A DNA stretch of 5,708 bases, taken from assembly GCA_902474785.1 (NCBI GenBank), contig CABRXB010000088.1, positions 1 through 5,708 of the forward strand, written 5' to 3'. Positions 1 to 4,096 of this stretch are shown piece by piece; positions within the stretch are counted from its first letter, which is position 1, and each line of letters opens with the position of its first letter. A program made the translations under genes and the position numbers. The notes beneath the pieces are model-generated. The model worked only from the letters and a program-made list of their open reading frames with translations. It ran no database searches and had not been told where the DNA came from. This stretch comes from an uncultured Eubacteriales bacterium. Its GTDB lineage: Bacteria; Bacillota; Clostridia; Oscillospirales; Feifaniaceae.

Positions 1-142
1 AGCCTCGTTTTCCCCTTTGCGGCGGCTGCTGCCGGCCAGAGGCCAGCTCCTCGCGCTCGATCACCTGCCAGCGGGGTGCGTTGTCTGGGACGCTCTCCTG
101 CGTCTGATCGCGATAGGTCGTATTGTCCAGATGGGAATCCAT
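1..142 (-). CDS. N-terminus of an unrecognised protein (runs off the left edge)
   Basis: An open frame reads leftward from an ATG at 142-140 and leaves the window after 47 codons. The start is well supported: a purine-rich AAGGAGG ribosome site lies at 157-151, 8 bases before the ATG, and a promoter-like extended -10 lies about 113 bases upstream. The visible peptide begins MDSHLDNTTYRDQTQESV and continues hydrophilic and charged, with a Gln/Pro/Arg/Lys-rich end (around residues 36-47) and no signal peptide. Such a segment often forms a disordered cytoplasmic lead-in, or precedes a membrane helix that would lie outside the window. I do not recognise the family. The gene is divergent from the methyltransferase gene and may share control with it. 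Confidence is good that it is a gene; function is unknown. Confidence 0.7.
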   Translation of the reverse strand, partial: MDSHLDNTTYRDQTQESVPDNAPRWQVIEREELASGRQQPPQRGKRG

Positions 143-254
143 AAACTCCCCCTCCTTCCCTTCTCTATGCCTCAAAACGATTGTGTTCGCTTCTCTTTCT
201 TTGACGAAATCTGGCAGAGAATGTTTCTTTTTGCTTATTTTGCGCCCTGTGGCC

Positions 255-283
255 ATTATAGCAAATCCGTCTGAAAAAGGCCA
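255..283 (-). promoter_or_regulatory. Extended -10 promoter for the left-edge gene
   Basis: Read on the minus strand there is a perfect TATAAT at 260-255 preceded by TGC (263-261), which makes an extended -10 (TGnTATAAT). The -35 position, 17 bases upstream, holds only TGGCCT (283-278), a poor match to TTGACA. The extended -10 would compensate for this. Transcription would start near 248, giving a leader of about 105 nt before the ATG at 142. Confidence 0.55.
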
Positions 284-290
284 GTTTCTA

Positions 291-312
291 ACGGAAATTG
301 TAAATTTTCCGT
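291..312. promoter_or_regulatory. Inverted repeat between divergent promoters, candidate operator
   Basis: ACGGAAA (291-297) and TTTCCGT (306-312) form a perfect 7-bp inverted repeat with an 8-base AT-rich spacer. Its centre (301.5) is exactly 44 bp from the centre of the minus-strand -10 (257.5) and 44 bp from the centre of the plus-strand -10 (345.5). The position, about -43 to -64 from each predicted start, suits a dimeric activator or shared regulator. No known regulator site is recognised. Confidence 0.4.
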
Positions 313-318
313 CAGCAG

Positions 319-348
319 TGGCGTTTGCCGTGCCATCTGTGCTATACT
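319..348 (+). promoter_or_regulatory. Extended -10 promoter for the methyltransferase-redoxin operon
   Basis: TATACT at 343-348 is preceded by TGC at 340-342, so this is an extended -10. The -35 region is weak (TGGCGT at 319-324, 18-base spacer). It resembles the TGGCCT at the same place in the opposing promoter. Transcription would start near 355, leaving a leader of about 44 nt before the GTG start at 399. Confidence 0.55.
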
Positions 349-398
349 ATTGTCAAAGAAGCTGTCTCGATCTTTCCTGTAAGTGAGGAGTATCTTTT

Positions 399-974
399 GT
401 GAGCAAATGGAACATTCGTCAAAATCGCACCAAGCCGGTGCGTGAGAACGTCCTTCAAACGGTGCGGCGCGCCATGCTGGCCACTGTGTCGGGAGATGTG
501 ATCGAGCTGGGTGCGGGCGATGGAAAAAGCCTGCCCTACTATCCCTATCAGAATCTGCATTCGTTGACGCTGGTCGACCTGCGTTTTTCCAAATCGGCCC
601 ACAATTTCGACGTGCAGCAAGTTCCCGTGACCTTTGTCCATCGCAAGCTGGACGATTTGCCCTTTGACAAGCACAGTTTTGACTGCGCCTGTCTGTTTTT
701 TGCACTCTCGTCCACCAACGAACCCTACCGTGTTCTGGCCGCGCTGCGCCGCACCCTGCGCCCCGGCGCGCGGGTGCTTTTTATCGACTATCTGCGCCCC
801 GTCGGGCCCGCCGCCCTGCTCTTTGACAGCGCCAGCATGCTGCGCCGTGTGGCGACCAGAGGCCGCAGCTTGAATCGAAACGTGTCGACCATGCTGGAGG
901 TCTCGGGCTTTCGCATCATCTCGGCGGCGCGCTGCGGCAGCATCTTTGTCTATGGCGAGGCCGAATTGATTTGA
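399..974 (+). CDS. Class I SAM-dependent methyltransferase
   Basis: A 191-residue protein with the Rossmann-type methyltransferase fold, predicted cytoplasmic. Motif I is VIELGAGDGKSL (34-45), the SAM-binding glycine loop. The acidic end of strand 2 is LTLVDL (57-62, Asp60). An LPFDKHSFDCACLFFALSS stretch (87-105) fits motifs II/III, and LRPGARVLFIDYLRP (120-134) is the usual post-motif strand and turn. The LPYYP just after motif I recalls the small PmtA/METTL7-like lipid or thiol methyltransferases, but substrate cannot be read from the sequence. The start is GTG at 399, chosen because GAGGAG lies at 385-390 with an 8-base spacing and the first residues fit the family. The redoxin gene follows 27 bases downstream, so the two are probably co-transcribed. 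Family assignment is firm; target is unknown. Confidence 0.85.
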   Translation: MSKWNIRQNRTKPVRENVLQTVRRAMLATVSGDVIELGAGDGKSLPYYPYQNLHSLTLVDLRFSKSAHNFDVQQVPVTFVHRKLDDLPFDKHSFDCACLFFALSSTNEPYRVLAALRRTLRPGARVLFIDYLRPVGPAALLFDSASMLRRVATRGRSLNRNVSTMLEVSGFRIISAARCGSIFVYGEAELI

Positions 975-1001
975 CAAGAAATCCAAAGGAGGATCCATTT
1001 G

Positions 1002-1574
1002 ATGCCGCGACTTCGCGTGGGCGACACCATTGAAAATTTCTCTTATGAAAACGCGCTTTCCCAGAAAAAGTCTTTTCATGAGATACTCACAGGGCCGACC
1101 ATCTTGTGGTTCATGCGCTACATCGGCTGCACCGCCTGTCAGGTGGATCTGCACGACTTGGAGCAACAGCTCCCCGAGCTCAAACGGCGCGGAATCCAGG
1201 TCGTCATCGTGCTTCAGAGCACGCCGCAAAGCATCCGACAGCAGCGCCCCGAGGGGATGCCCTTTGAGGTGATCTGCGATCCTGAGGGACAGCTCTATCG
1301 CAAATTCGACGTGCTGCCCGCCAAATCCAAGATGACCATGCTCTCGGTGCAGCTCCCCAAAAAGCTGTCGCGCGCCAAATCGCTTGGCCTGAGCCACGGC
1401 GAATACGAGGGCAACGAGCAGCAGCTTCCCGCTCTGTTTCTGCTCAACGACCAGGGCAAGGTGGTCTATACGCGCTACGCCAAGACCCTCACCGACCTTC
1501 CCGACGTGGAGGATTTGCCCGACATGCTGCGCATGCTGGGCAAGAAGAAAACGCCGCTCACCGAGCCGCGCTAA
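1002..1574 (+). CDS. Peroxiredoxin-like (AhpC/TSA family) redoxin with a CxxC site
   Basis: A 190-residue cytoplasmic protein with a thioredoxin fold. The opening LRVGDTIENF is the typical peroxiredoxin lead strand. The strand-helix junction ILWFMRYIGCTACQVDL carries Cys43 and Cys46 as a CxxC pair, matching the PRX-like AhpC/TSA subgroup with an RYxGCxxC motif rather than typical 2-Cys peroxiredoxins. QLPALFLL near 141-148 supplies the cis-proline (Pro143) facing the cysteines, and QGKVVYTRY is the following strand. It probably reduces peroxides or a thiol or disulfide partner; the substrate is unproven. A TTG at 999 precedes the ATG directly. I chose ATG 1002 because AAAGGAGG (985-992) then has a 9-base spacing. 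It is second in an operon with the methyltransferase. No transcription terminator follows closely; the first clear hairpin is about 185 bases downstream. Confidence 0.82.
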   Translation: MPRLRVGDTIENFSYENALSQKKSFHEILTGPTILWFMRYIGCTACQVDLHDLEQQLPELKRRGIQVVIVLQSTPQSIRQQRPEGMPFEVICDPEGQLYRKFDVLPAKSKMTMLSVQLPKKLSRAKSLGLSHGEYEGNEQQLPALFLLNDQGKVVYTRYAKTLTDLPDVEDLPDMLRMLGKKKTPLTEPR

Positions 1575-1759
1575 CGCCATGAGGCGCATATCTGTTGTCG
1601 CCCTTTGTGCGCAGCAGCGCCCTGGCACCGGCCATGGGGGTTTGGCAAAAAAGCCTGTTCCCCTGCCGTAACCACGCATGGACGCTATCGCACACCAAAG
1701 CGCCTTATCAAACAGCTTACCCGCTTGCACGAGAAAGCCGTTTGGCTCACGATACGACG
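1575..1759. other. Gene-free stretch after the redoxin gene
   Basis: Several open frames cross this stretch, but none has a ribosome site or a recognisable protein. The only structures are short: a 4-bp CGCC/GGCG hairpin at 1575-1586 directly after the stop codon, and TGGC/GCCA at 1623-1634. Neither is followed by a T-run. It probably forms a long 3' untranslated region ending at the hairpin that begins at 1760. Confidence 0.4.
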
Positions 1760-1784
1760 GCAAAACCCCGGAGGGGCTTTTTGC
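1760..1784 (+). terminator. Intrinsic terminator, probably of the methyltransferase-redoxin operon
   Basis: The arms GCAAAACCCC (1760-1769) and GGGGCTTTTTGC (1773-1784) fold with a GGA loop, with single bulges at C1777 and T1782. The core is CCCC/GGGG, followed at once by TTTTT (1778-1782). On the minus strand the same core is followed by TTTT, so it may act both ways. It is moderate in strength. Confidence 0.55.
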
Positions 1785-1869
1785 GACAATTTTGTTTTGA
1801 TGCTCGCAGAGCGGCGCCGTCAAAACAGCCGATCTTGCGAAGCCTAAAACCCCAAACCCCTACTACAGC

Positions 1870-1906
1870 AGCAGCCGGACGGGTTCCCCGCCCGGCTGCT
1901 TTTTTT
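1870..1906 (+). terminator. Strong intrinsic terminator, plus strand
   Basis: The arms 1870-1883 and 1887-1900 (AGCAGCCGG ... CCGGCTGCT at the base) pair over 14 positions with one A-C mismatch (1879/1891) and a TTC loop. A run of seven T follows (1900-1906). There is no T-run on the other strand, so the direction is plus. It lies 296 bases after the redoxin stop and 86 bases after the previous hairpin. It is either a back-up terminator of that operon or the end of an unannotated short RNA. Confidence 0.8.
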
Positions 1907-1934
1907 GCAACTGCATCCGCCGCACCTGTGCGCG

Positions 1935-1971
1935 CCACCATGCCCGTGCATCCAAGCGCCAGAGCAGCGGC
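1935..1971 (+). repeat. Direct repeat copy 1 (37 bp)
   Basis: This segment matches 2022-2058 at 32 of 37 positions, with an offset of 87 bp. The last 16 bases, GCGCCAGAGCAGCGGC (1956-1971), are identical in the second copy. Here the copy forms the left arm of a 69-nt interrupted hairpin. The repeat matches no element I recognise. Confidence 0.6.
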
Positions 1972-2014
1972 ATCGAAGATCTTGCCCCATTGCCGCTGTT
2001 TGCCGCGCATGCAC
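1946..2014. other. Interrupted 69-nt hairpin, possible structured RNA or palindromic element
   Basis: Three nested helices are visible: GTGCAT (1946-1951) with ATGCAC (2009-2014), GCGC (1956-1959) with GCGC (2005-2008), and CAGCGGCA (1965-1972) with TGCCGCTG (1991-1998). They give 18 Watson-Crick pairs with internal loops of 4/0 and 5/6 bases and an 18-base terminal loop holding the palindrome AAGATCTT. TTTT follows at 2015-2018 on the plus strand. Because it is an inverted repeat, it could fold in either transcript. No promoter is obvious on either strand. Confidence 0.4.
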
Positions 2015-2021
2015 TTTTCGT

Positions 2022-2058
2022 CCACCGCGCCTGTGCGTCCATGCGCCAGAGCAGCGGC
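2022..2058 (+). repeat. Direct repeat copy 2 (37 bp)
   Basis: This is the second copy of the sequence at 1935-1971 (32/37 identical). It is followed by a different right arm: GCGGCG (2054-2059) folds with CGCCGC (2064-2069) around a CAAA loop. Its CATGCGC (2040-2046) is also complementary to GCGCATG (2005-2011) in the right arm of the first hairpin, so the two copies could compete for that arm. Confidence 0.6.
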
Positions 2059-2083
2059 GCAAACGCCGCCAGACAAACAGAAA

Positions 2084-2116
2084 GCCGCCAAAGAAACTCC
2101 CCTGGCGGCCTTTTTT
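2084..2116 (-). terminator. Convergent, probably bidirectional terminator after the S1-domain gene
   Basis: GCCGCCA (2084-2090) pairs with TGGCGGC (2103-2109) around a 12-base loop. On the minus strand it begins 15 nt after the yabR stop codon and is followed by TTTCTGTTTG. On the plus strand it is followed by TTTTTT (2111-2116), so it can also stop transcripts coming from the left. A second GCCGCCA at 2065-2071 offers an alternative left arm. Confidence 0.7.
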
Positions 2117-2123
2117 CTTCATA

Positions 2124-2558
2124 CTATCCCTTGCGTTTCCCGCTTGAGCCCCGTTTGGATTCGACATTGCGCCGCAGCGAGGACATCTTGTCGTCGCTGT
2201 CCGCCTTGAATTTGCTCATCATCTCTTCAAAGGTGACAGGCTGCGCCGACTGCTTGGGCTGCCAGCCCGCGTTGCCCCTGCGCTGAGGCGGGCGGCGGGC
2301 GGGACGCTGCTGCTGTTGCGGCTGATCCAGCAACTGCTTGATGGAGAGGTTGATGCGGCCATTTTGGTCGATTTCTATCACCTTGACCTTGATGACCTGG
2401 TTTTCCTGCAGGTGATCCGTGATCTCCTTGACAAAACCGGTGGATACCTCAGAAATGTGTACCATTCCGGTCCTGTTTTCCGGCAATTCCACAAATGCGC
2501 CAAACTTGGTGATGCTGGTGACTTTGCCCTCTAAAATCGCGCCCACTTCGATCTGCAT
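2124..2558 (-). CDS. yabR: S1-domain RNA-binding protein, YabR-like
   Basis: A 144-residue protein. Residues 2-75 form one S1/OB-fold domain (EVGAILEGKVTSITKFGAF, then TGMVHISEV and INLSIK), a nucleic-acid-binding module of the kind found in ribosomal protein S1 and polynucleotide phosphorylase. A Gln/Arg/Pro-rich, probably disordered linker (79-108) leads to a conserved-looking C-terminal patch, FEEMMSKFKADSDDKMSSLRR (split about 110-130) and a basic tail. This layout and its place directly after divIC match Bacillota YabR. A role in RNA or ribosome binding is inferred from the domain. I chose ATG 2558 because the S1 fold begins there; an upstream TTG (2597) would add 13 unrelated residues. 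The GAGGAG site (2578-2573) is 14 bases away, unusually far. It is last in the cluster, with a hairpin terminator just downstream. Confidence 0.88.
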   Translation of the reverse strand: MQIEVGAILEGKVTSITKFGAFVELPENRTGMVHISEVSTGFVKEITDHLQENQVIKVKVIEIDQNGRINLSIKQLLDQPQQQQRPARRPPQRRGNAGWQPKQSAQPVTFEEMMSKFKADSDDKMSSLRRNVESKRGSSGKRKG

Positions 2559-2608
2559 AACGGTTTCTACTGCTCCTCGTCTGGTTAGTTGAAACAAGAG
2601 CGGTTTGC

Positions 2609-2887
2609 TCAGCCGGGAATGGCCACAAAAACGGTCTCATCGGCGTCGACCAGCCCCAGCTTTTCCTGCGCGATCTTGGCCACCTGTTCATCGCTCAGTC
2701 CCTTGTCAAGCTCGTTTTGGATGGTCTGATTGCGAACCTCAAGCTCGGCATTTTGCGCCTCATATTGTTCGATCATGCGTTTTTTCTGCGCAATCTGAAT
2801 TTGAAGGTCTGCAATTTGCACCGAGGCATAAATGACAAAGACGGCCAGCAGAAGCTTTAAAATCACTCCCTGTCTGACTCTCTTCAT
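2609..2887 (-). CDS. divIC: Septum formation initiator, DivIC/FtsB-like
   Basis: A 92-residue bitopic membrane protein of the cell-division machinery. A short basic N-terminus (MKRVRQG) faces the cytoplasm and one membrane helix spans about 8-26. A long heptad-rich coiled coil follows (about 27-62, LQIQIAQKKRMIEQYEAQ), and the extracytoplasmic end IAQEKLGLVDADETVFV (72-88) is the hallmark of the DivIC/FtsB family. In the family it pairs with FtsL and DivIB/FtsQ to activate septal wall synthesis at the divisome. The ATG at 2887 follows GGGGGTGAGAGG. It starts 4 bases after the yabQ stop, so translation is probably coupled, and a possible sigma-A promoter lies inside the end of yabQ. Length, topology and position between yabQ and yabR all fit DivIC. 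Confidence 0.9.
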   Translation of the reverse strand: MKRVRQGVILKLLLAVFVIYASVQIADLQIQIAQKKRMIEQYEAQNAELEVRNQTIQNELDKGLSDEQVAKIAQEKLGLVDADETVFVAIPG

Positions 2888-2891
2888 CCTC

Positions 2892-3302
2892 TCACCCCCG
2901 CTTTGTTTCGTTCCTTTTATTATTGCAGATTTTTCCCATCATTACAATAGCTTTTTCAAAGAAGTTTCGCACGAATTTGAACAGCTTGCGCAACAGGCCG
3001 GCAATCCACCCGCCCACCTTCATGACGAGTCTACTCAATGTGAGGTGATACAGCCACGCCCCCGCAAGCGCGCAGGCCAAAATGAACACCCTTGGCTGAC
3101 CGCGGTTTGCAAAAAGCAGAAAAAAGAAACAGCCCGCCGACAGCAGCGTCCAATACAGCAGATCCTGCAGCGCAATGGACAGCCGCCCGGCAGGCAGCGC
3201 CAGACGCCAGATTCGGAACAGATCGTAGAGCAGCATGCCGGCCGCGCCAAACAGCAGCGAGCAGCCGGCCAGCCAGAGCTCAAAAGAGGTGGAAAAATCC
3301 AT
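2892..3302 (-). CDS. yabQ: Spore cortex biosynthesis protein YabQ
   Basis: A 136-residue integral membrane protein. Hydrophobic helices are visible at about 8-30, 43-65 and 70-92, with a possibly amphipathic segment at 97-121. The family-like signatures GMLLYDLFRIWR (22-33) and LQDLLYWTLLSAG (45-57) support YabQ. In Bacillus subtilis, YabQ is made in the mother cell, sits in the forespore outer membrane and is needed for cortex formation. This version is shorter than the B. subtilis protein, as is usual in clostridia. The tail is basic and Asn/Lys-rich (KICNNKRNETKRG), coded by locally AT-rich DNA that may also hold a promoter for divIC. The ATG at 3302 starts 10 bases after the yabP stop. 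Its ribosome site is weak (GGGTGA overlapping that stop), which suggests translational coupling. Confidence 0.88.
   Translation of the reverse strand: MDFSTSFELWLAGCSLLFGAAGMLLYDLFRIWRLALPAGRLSIALQDLLYWTLLSAGCFFFLLFANRGQPRVFILACALAGAWLYHLTLSRLVMKVGGWIAGLLRKLFKFVRNFFEKAIVMMGKICNNKRNETKRG
2919..2947 (-). promoter_or_regulatory. Possible internal sigma-A promoter for divIC-yabR
   Basis: Inside the 3' end of yabQ, the minus strand reads TTGTAA (2947-2942), a 17-base spacer, then AATAAT (2924-2919). The -10 is preceded by TGC (2927-2925), an extended -10. Matches are 4/6 and 5/6. Transcription would start near 2912, about 25 nt before the divIC ATG. It lies in AT-rich sequence, so chance is a real alternative. 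Confidence 0.4.
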
Positions 3303-3312
3303 GGCGGCCCGC

Positions 3313-3591
3313 TCACCCGAAGATACGGGTCAAAAGCCCCGGACGCGAGGGTGCGCTGTCGGAATACTCCAGCGTGTCGAGCAGCCCCTCAATTTGAAGT
3401 TCGCCACTCTCCACCGAGAGCTTGTTGATGTGCAGGCCCTCGCCCCGGAGCAGCAGTGTGCCCTCCAGGGTATCGAGTAAAATCTCGTGCTCGTCAAAGC
3501 TGATGACATCCTCCACGCCGGAGATGGTCAGCTTTTCCCTGCCCTCCATGGTCAGACGATGCCCGGATCTGCCCTTTTTGTCCTCATTCAT
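3313..3591 (-). CDS. yabP: Sporulation protein YabP
   Basis: A 92-residue soluble protein of the YabP/YqfC family. The N-terminus has HRLTMEGREKLTISGVEDV (11-29), then SFDEHEILLDTLEGTLLLRG (31-50), LHINKLSVESGELQIEG (53-69) and LEYSD (74-78). This run of short beta strands with the GV..V.SFD..EI.L.T..G.L...G..LHI pattern is characteristic of the family. YabP is expressed in the mother cell under sigma-E and is linked to spore cortex and envelope formation; the molecular activity is unknown. The ATG at 3591 is preceded by GTGAGGGAAG at suitable spacing. An 84-base gap separates it from rqcP, unlike the tight junctions downstream, and that gap holds a sigma-E-like promoter. Confidence 0.9.
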   Translation of the reverse strand: MNEDKKGRSGHRLTMEGREKLTISGVEDVISFDEHEILLDTLEGTLLLRGEGLHINKLSVESGELQIEGLLDTLEYSDSAPSRPGLLTRIFG

Positions 3592-3652
3592 GATGTTCTT
3601 CCCTCACAACCATCGTAACTCGGACGCGCTGTCAGACGCACCCTATGTCCCA

Positions 3653-3681
3653 TTTGTATGCGAGGACGAAGAACACTATTC
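3653..3681 (-). promoter_or_regulatory. Sigma-E-like promoter for yabP-yabQ
   Basis: On the minus strand, GAATAGT (3681-3675) is followed by a 14-base spacer and CATACAAA (3660-3653). Against the B. subtilis sigma-E consensus KMATATT-N14-CATACAHT this is 6/7 and 7/8. The -35 overlaps the rqcP stop codon (TAG, 3678-3676). Transcription would start near 3646, about 55 nt before the yabP ATG. It fits the known mother-cell role of yabP and yabQ. Confidence 0.65.
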
Positions 3682-3924
3682 CTCTTCGAGCACCCGGTAG
3701 AGCGCGGCAGCCCCCTCCTTGGAGACATGCTCGGGCGTTGCAAGCACCTCCACTTTGAGCGCCCGCTCGCCAAAGGCGATCTCGATGACATCGCCGGGTT
3801 TGACGTCGTAAGCCGGCTTGACCACCCGCCCGTTGACGCTGACTCTGTGGCCCGAGGCCGCATCGTTTGCAACGGTGCGGCGCTTGATGATGCGCGACAC
3901 CTTGAGATATTTATCCAGTCTCAA
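3676..3924 (-). CDS. rqcP: RqcP (YabO), S4-domain ribosome quality control protein
   Basis: An 82-residue protein consisting almost only of an S4 RNA-binding domain: LRLDKYLKVSRIIKRRTVAN (first 20), then SGHRVSVNGRVVKPAYDVKPGDVIEI (24-49). RqcP/YabO binds the stalled 50S subunit with RqcH and helps translocate tRNA during poly-alanine tailing of nascent chains. The basic RIIKRR segment (11-16), including Arg16, is the rRNA and tRNA contact region in the family. The family N-terminus MRLDK fixes the start as TTG at 3924: AAGGAG (3938-3933) lies 8 bases upstream. The frame could be extended to an ATG at 4080, but that would run through the promoter and terminator and is not credible. It is first in the cluster and has its own sigma-A promoter. 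A short hairpin (3969-3951) sits in the leader. Confidence 0.92.
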   Translation of the reverse strand: MRLDKYLKVSRIIKRRTVANDAASGHRVSVNGRVVKPAYDVKPGDVIEIAFGERALKVEVLATPEHVSKEGAAALYRVLEEE

Positions 3925-3979
3925 AATCCATACTCCTTTTTTCAGATAAAGCCTCTGCCAAGGCAAGGCATGTGGGTTT

Positions 3980-4008
3980 AGTATAGCGTGCCGGCGCCAA
4001 ATCGTCAA
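3980..4008 (-). promoter_or_regulatory. Sigma-A promoter of the rqcP cluster
   Basis: TTGACG (4008-4003), a 17-base spacer and TATACT (3985-3980) on the minus strand make a near-consensus promoter. Predicted start is near 3973, about 48 nt before the TTG start codon. The leader contains a small hairpin (3969-3951, GCC/GGC and GCCT/AGGC) just before the ribosome site. Confidence 0.85.
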
Positions 4009-4024
4009 GACACACTCAAGGCAG

Positions 4025-4059
4025 AAAAATCTCGCCGTGTAGAAGCACGGCGAGATTTT
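4025..4059 (-). terminator. Intrinsic terminator of the CoA-transferase gene
   Basis: AAAATCTCGCCGTG (4026-4039) and CACGGCGAGATTTT (4046-4059) form a perfect 14-bp stem with a 6-base loop. On the minus strand it ends in TTTTT (4029-4025) and starts 38 nt after the CoA-transferase stop. It separates that gene from the rqcP promoter just beyond. The T-run on the plus strand is shorter. Confidence 0.88.
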
Positions 4060-4096
4060 GCGCTTCATTTCGTTTTGCAACCGGTATGGTTATTTC

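Noticed and set aside
342..1823. A 493-codon open frame on the minus strand lying opposite the methyltransferase and redoxin genes
   Set aside because: It is rich in His, Gly, Gln and Arg with no recognisable motif, lacks a good ribosome site, runs across a terminator, and covers two genes with clear family motifs. It is a mirror of their GC-biased codon use.
1946..2014. The long hairpin as an integron attC site or an insertion-sequence end
   Set aside because: The attC core sequences are absent, there is no integrase or transposase gene, and no target-site duplication is visible.
1935..2058. The two repeats as a CRISPR array
   Set aside because: There are only two imperfect copies, the spacing does not give a typical spacer unit, and no cas genes are near.
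1595..2209. A 204-codon plus-strand frame, and minus-strand frames at 1747-2091 and 1844-2167, in the gap
   Set aside because: They are Ala/Pro/Arg or Ala/Gly-rich, without ribosome sites. They read through strong terminator hairpins, and some overlap the end of the S1-domain gene. The 87-bp repeat offset is a multiple of three but that alone is weak evidence for coding.
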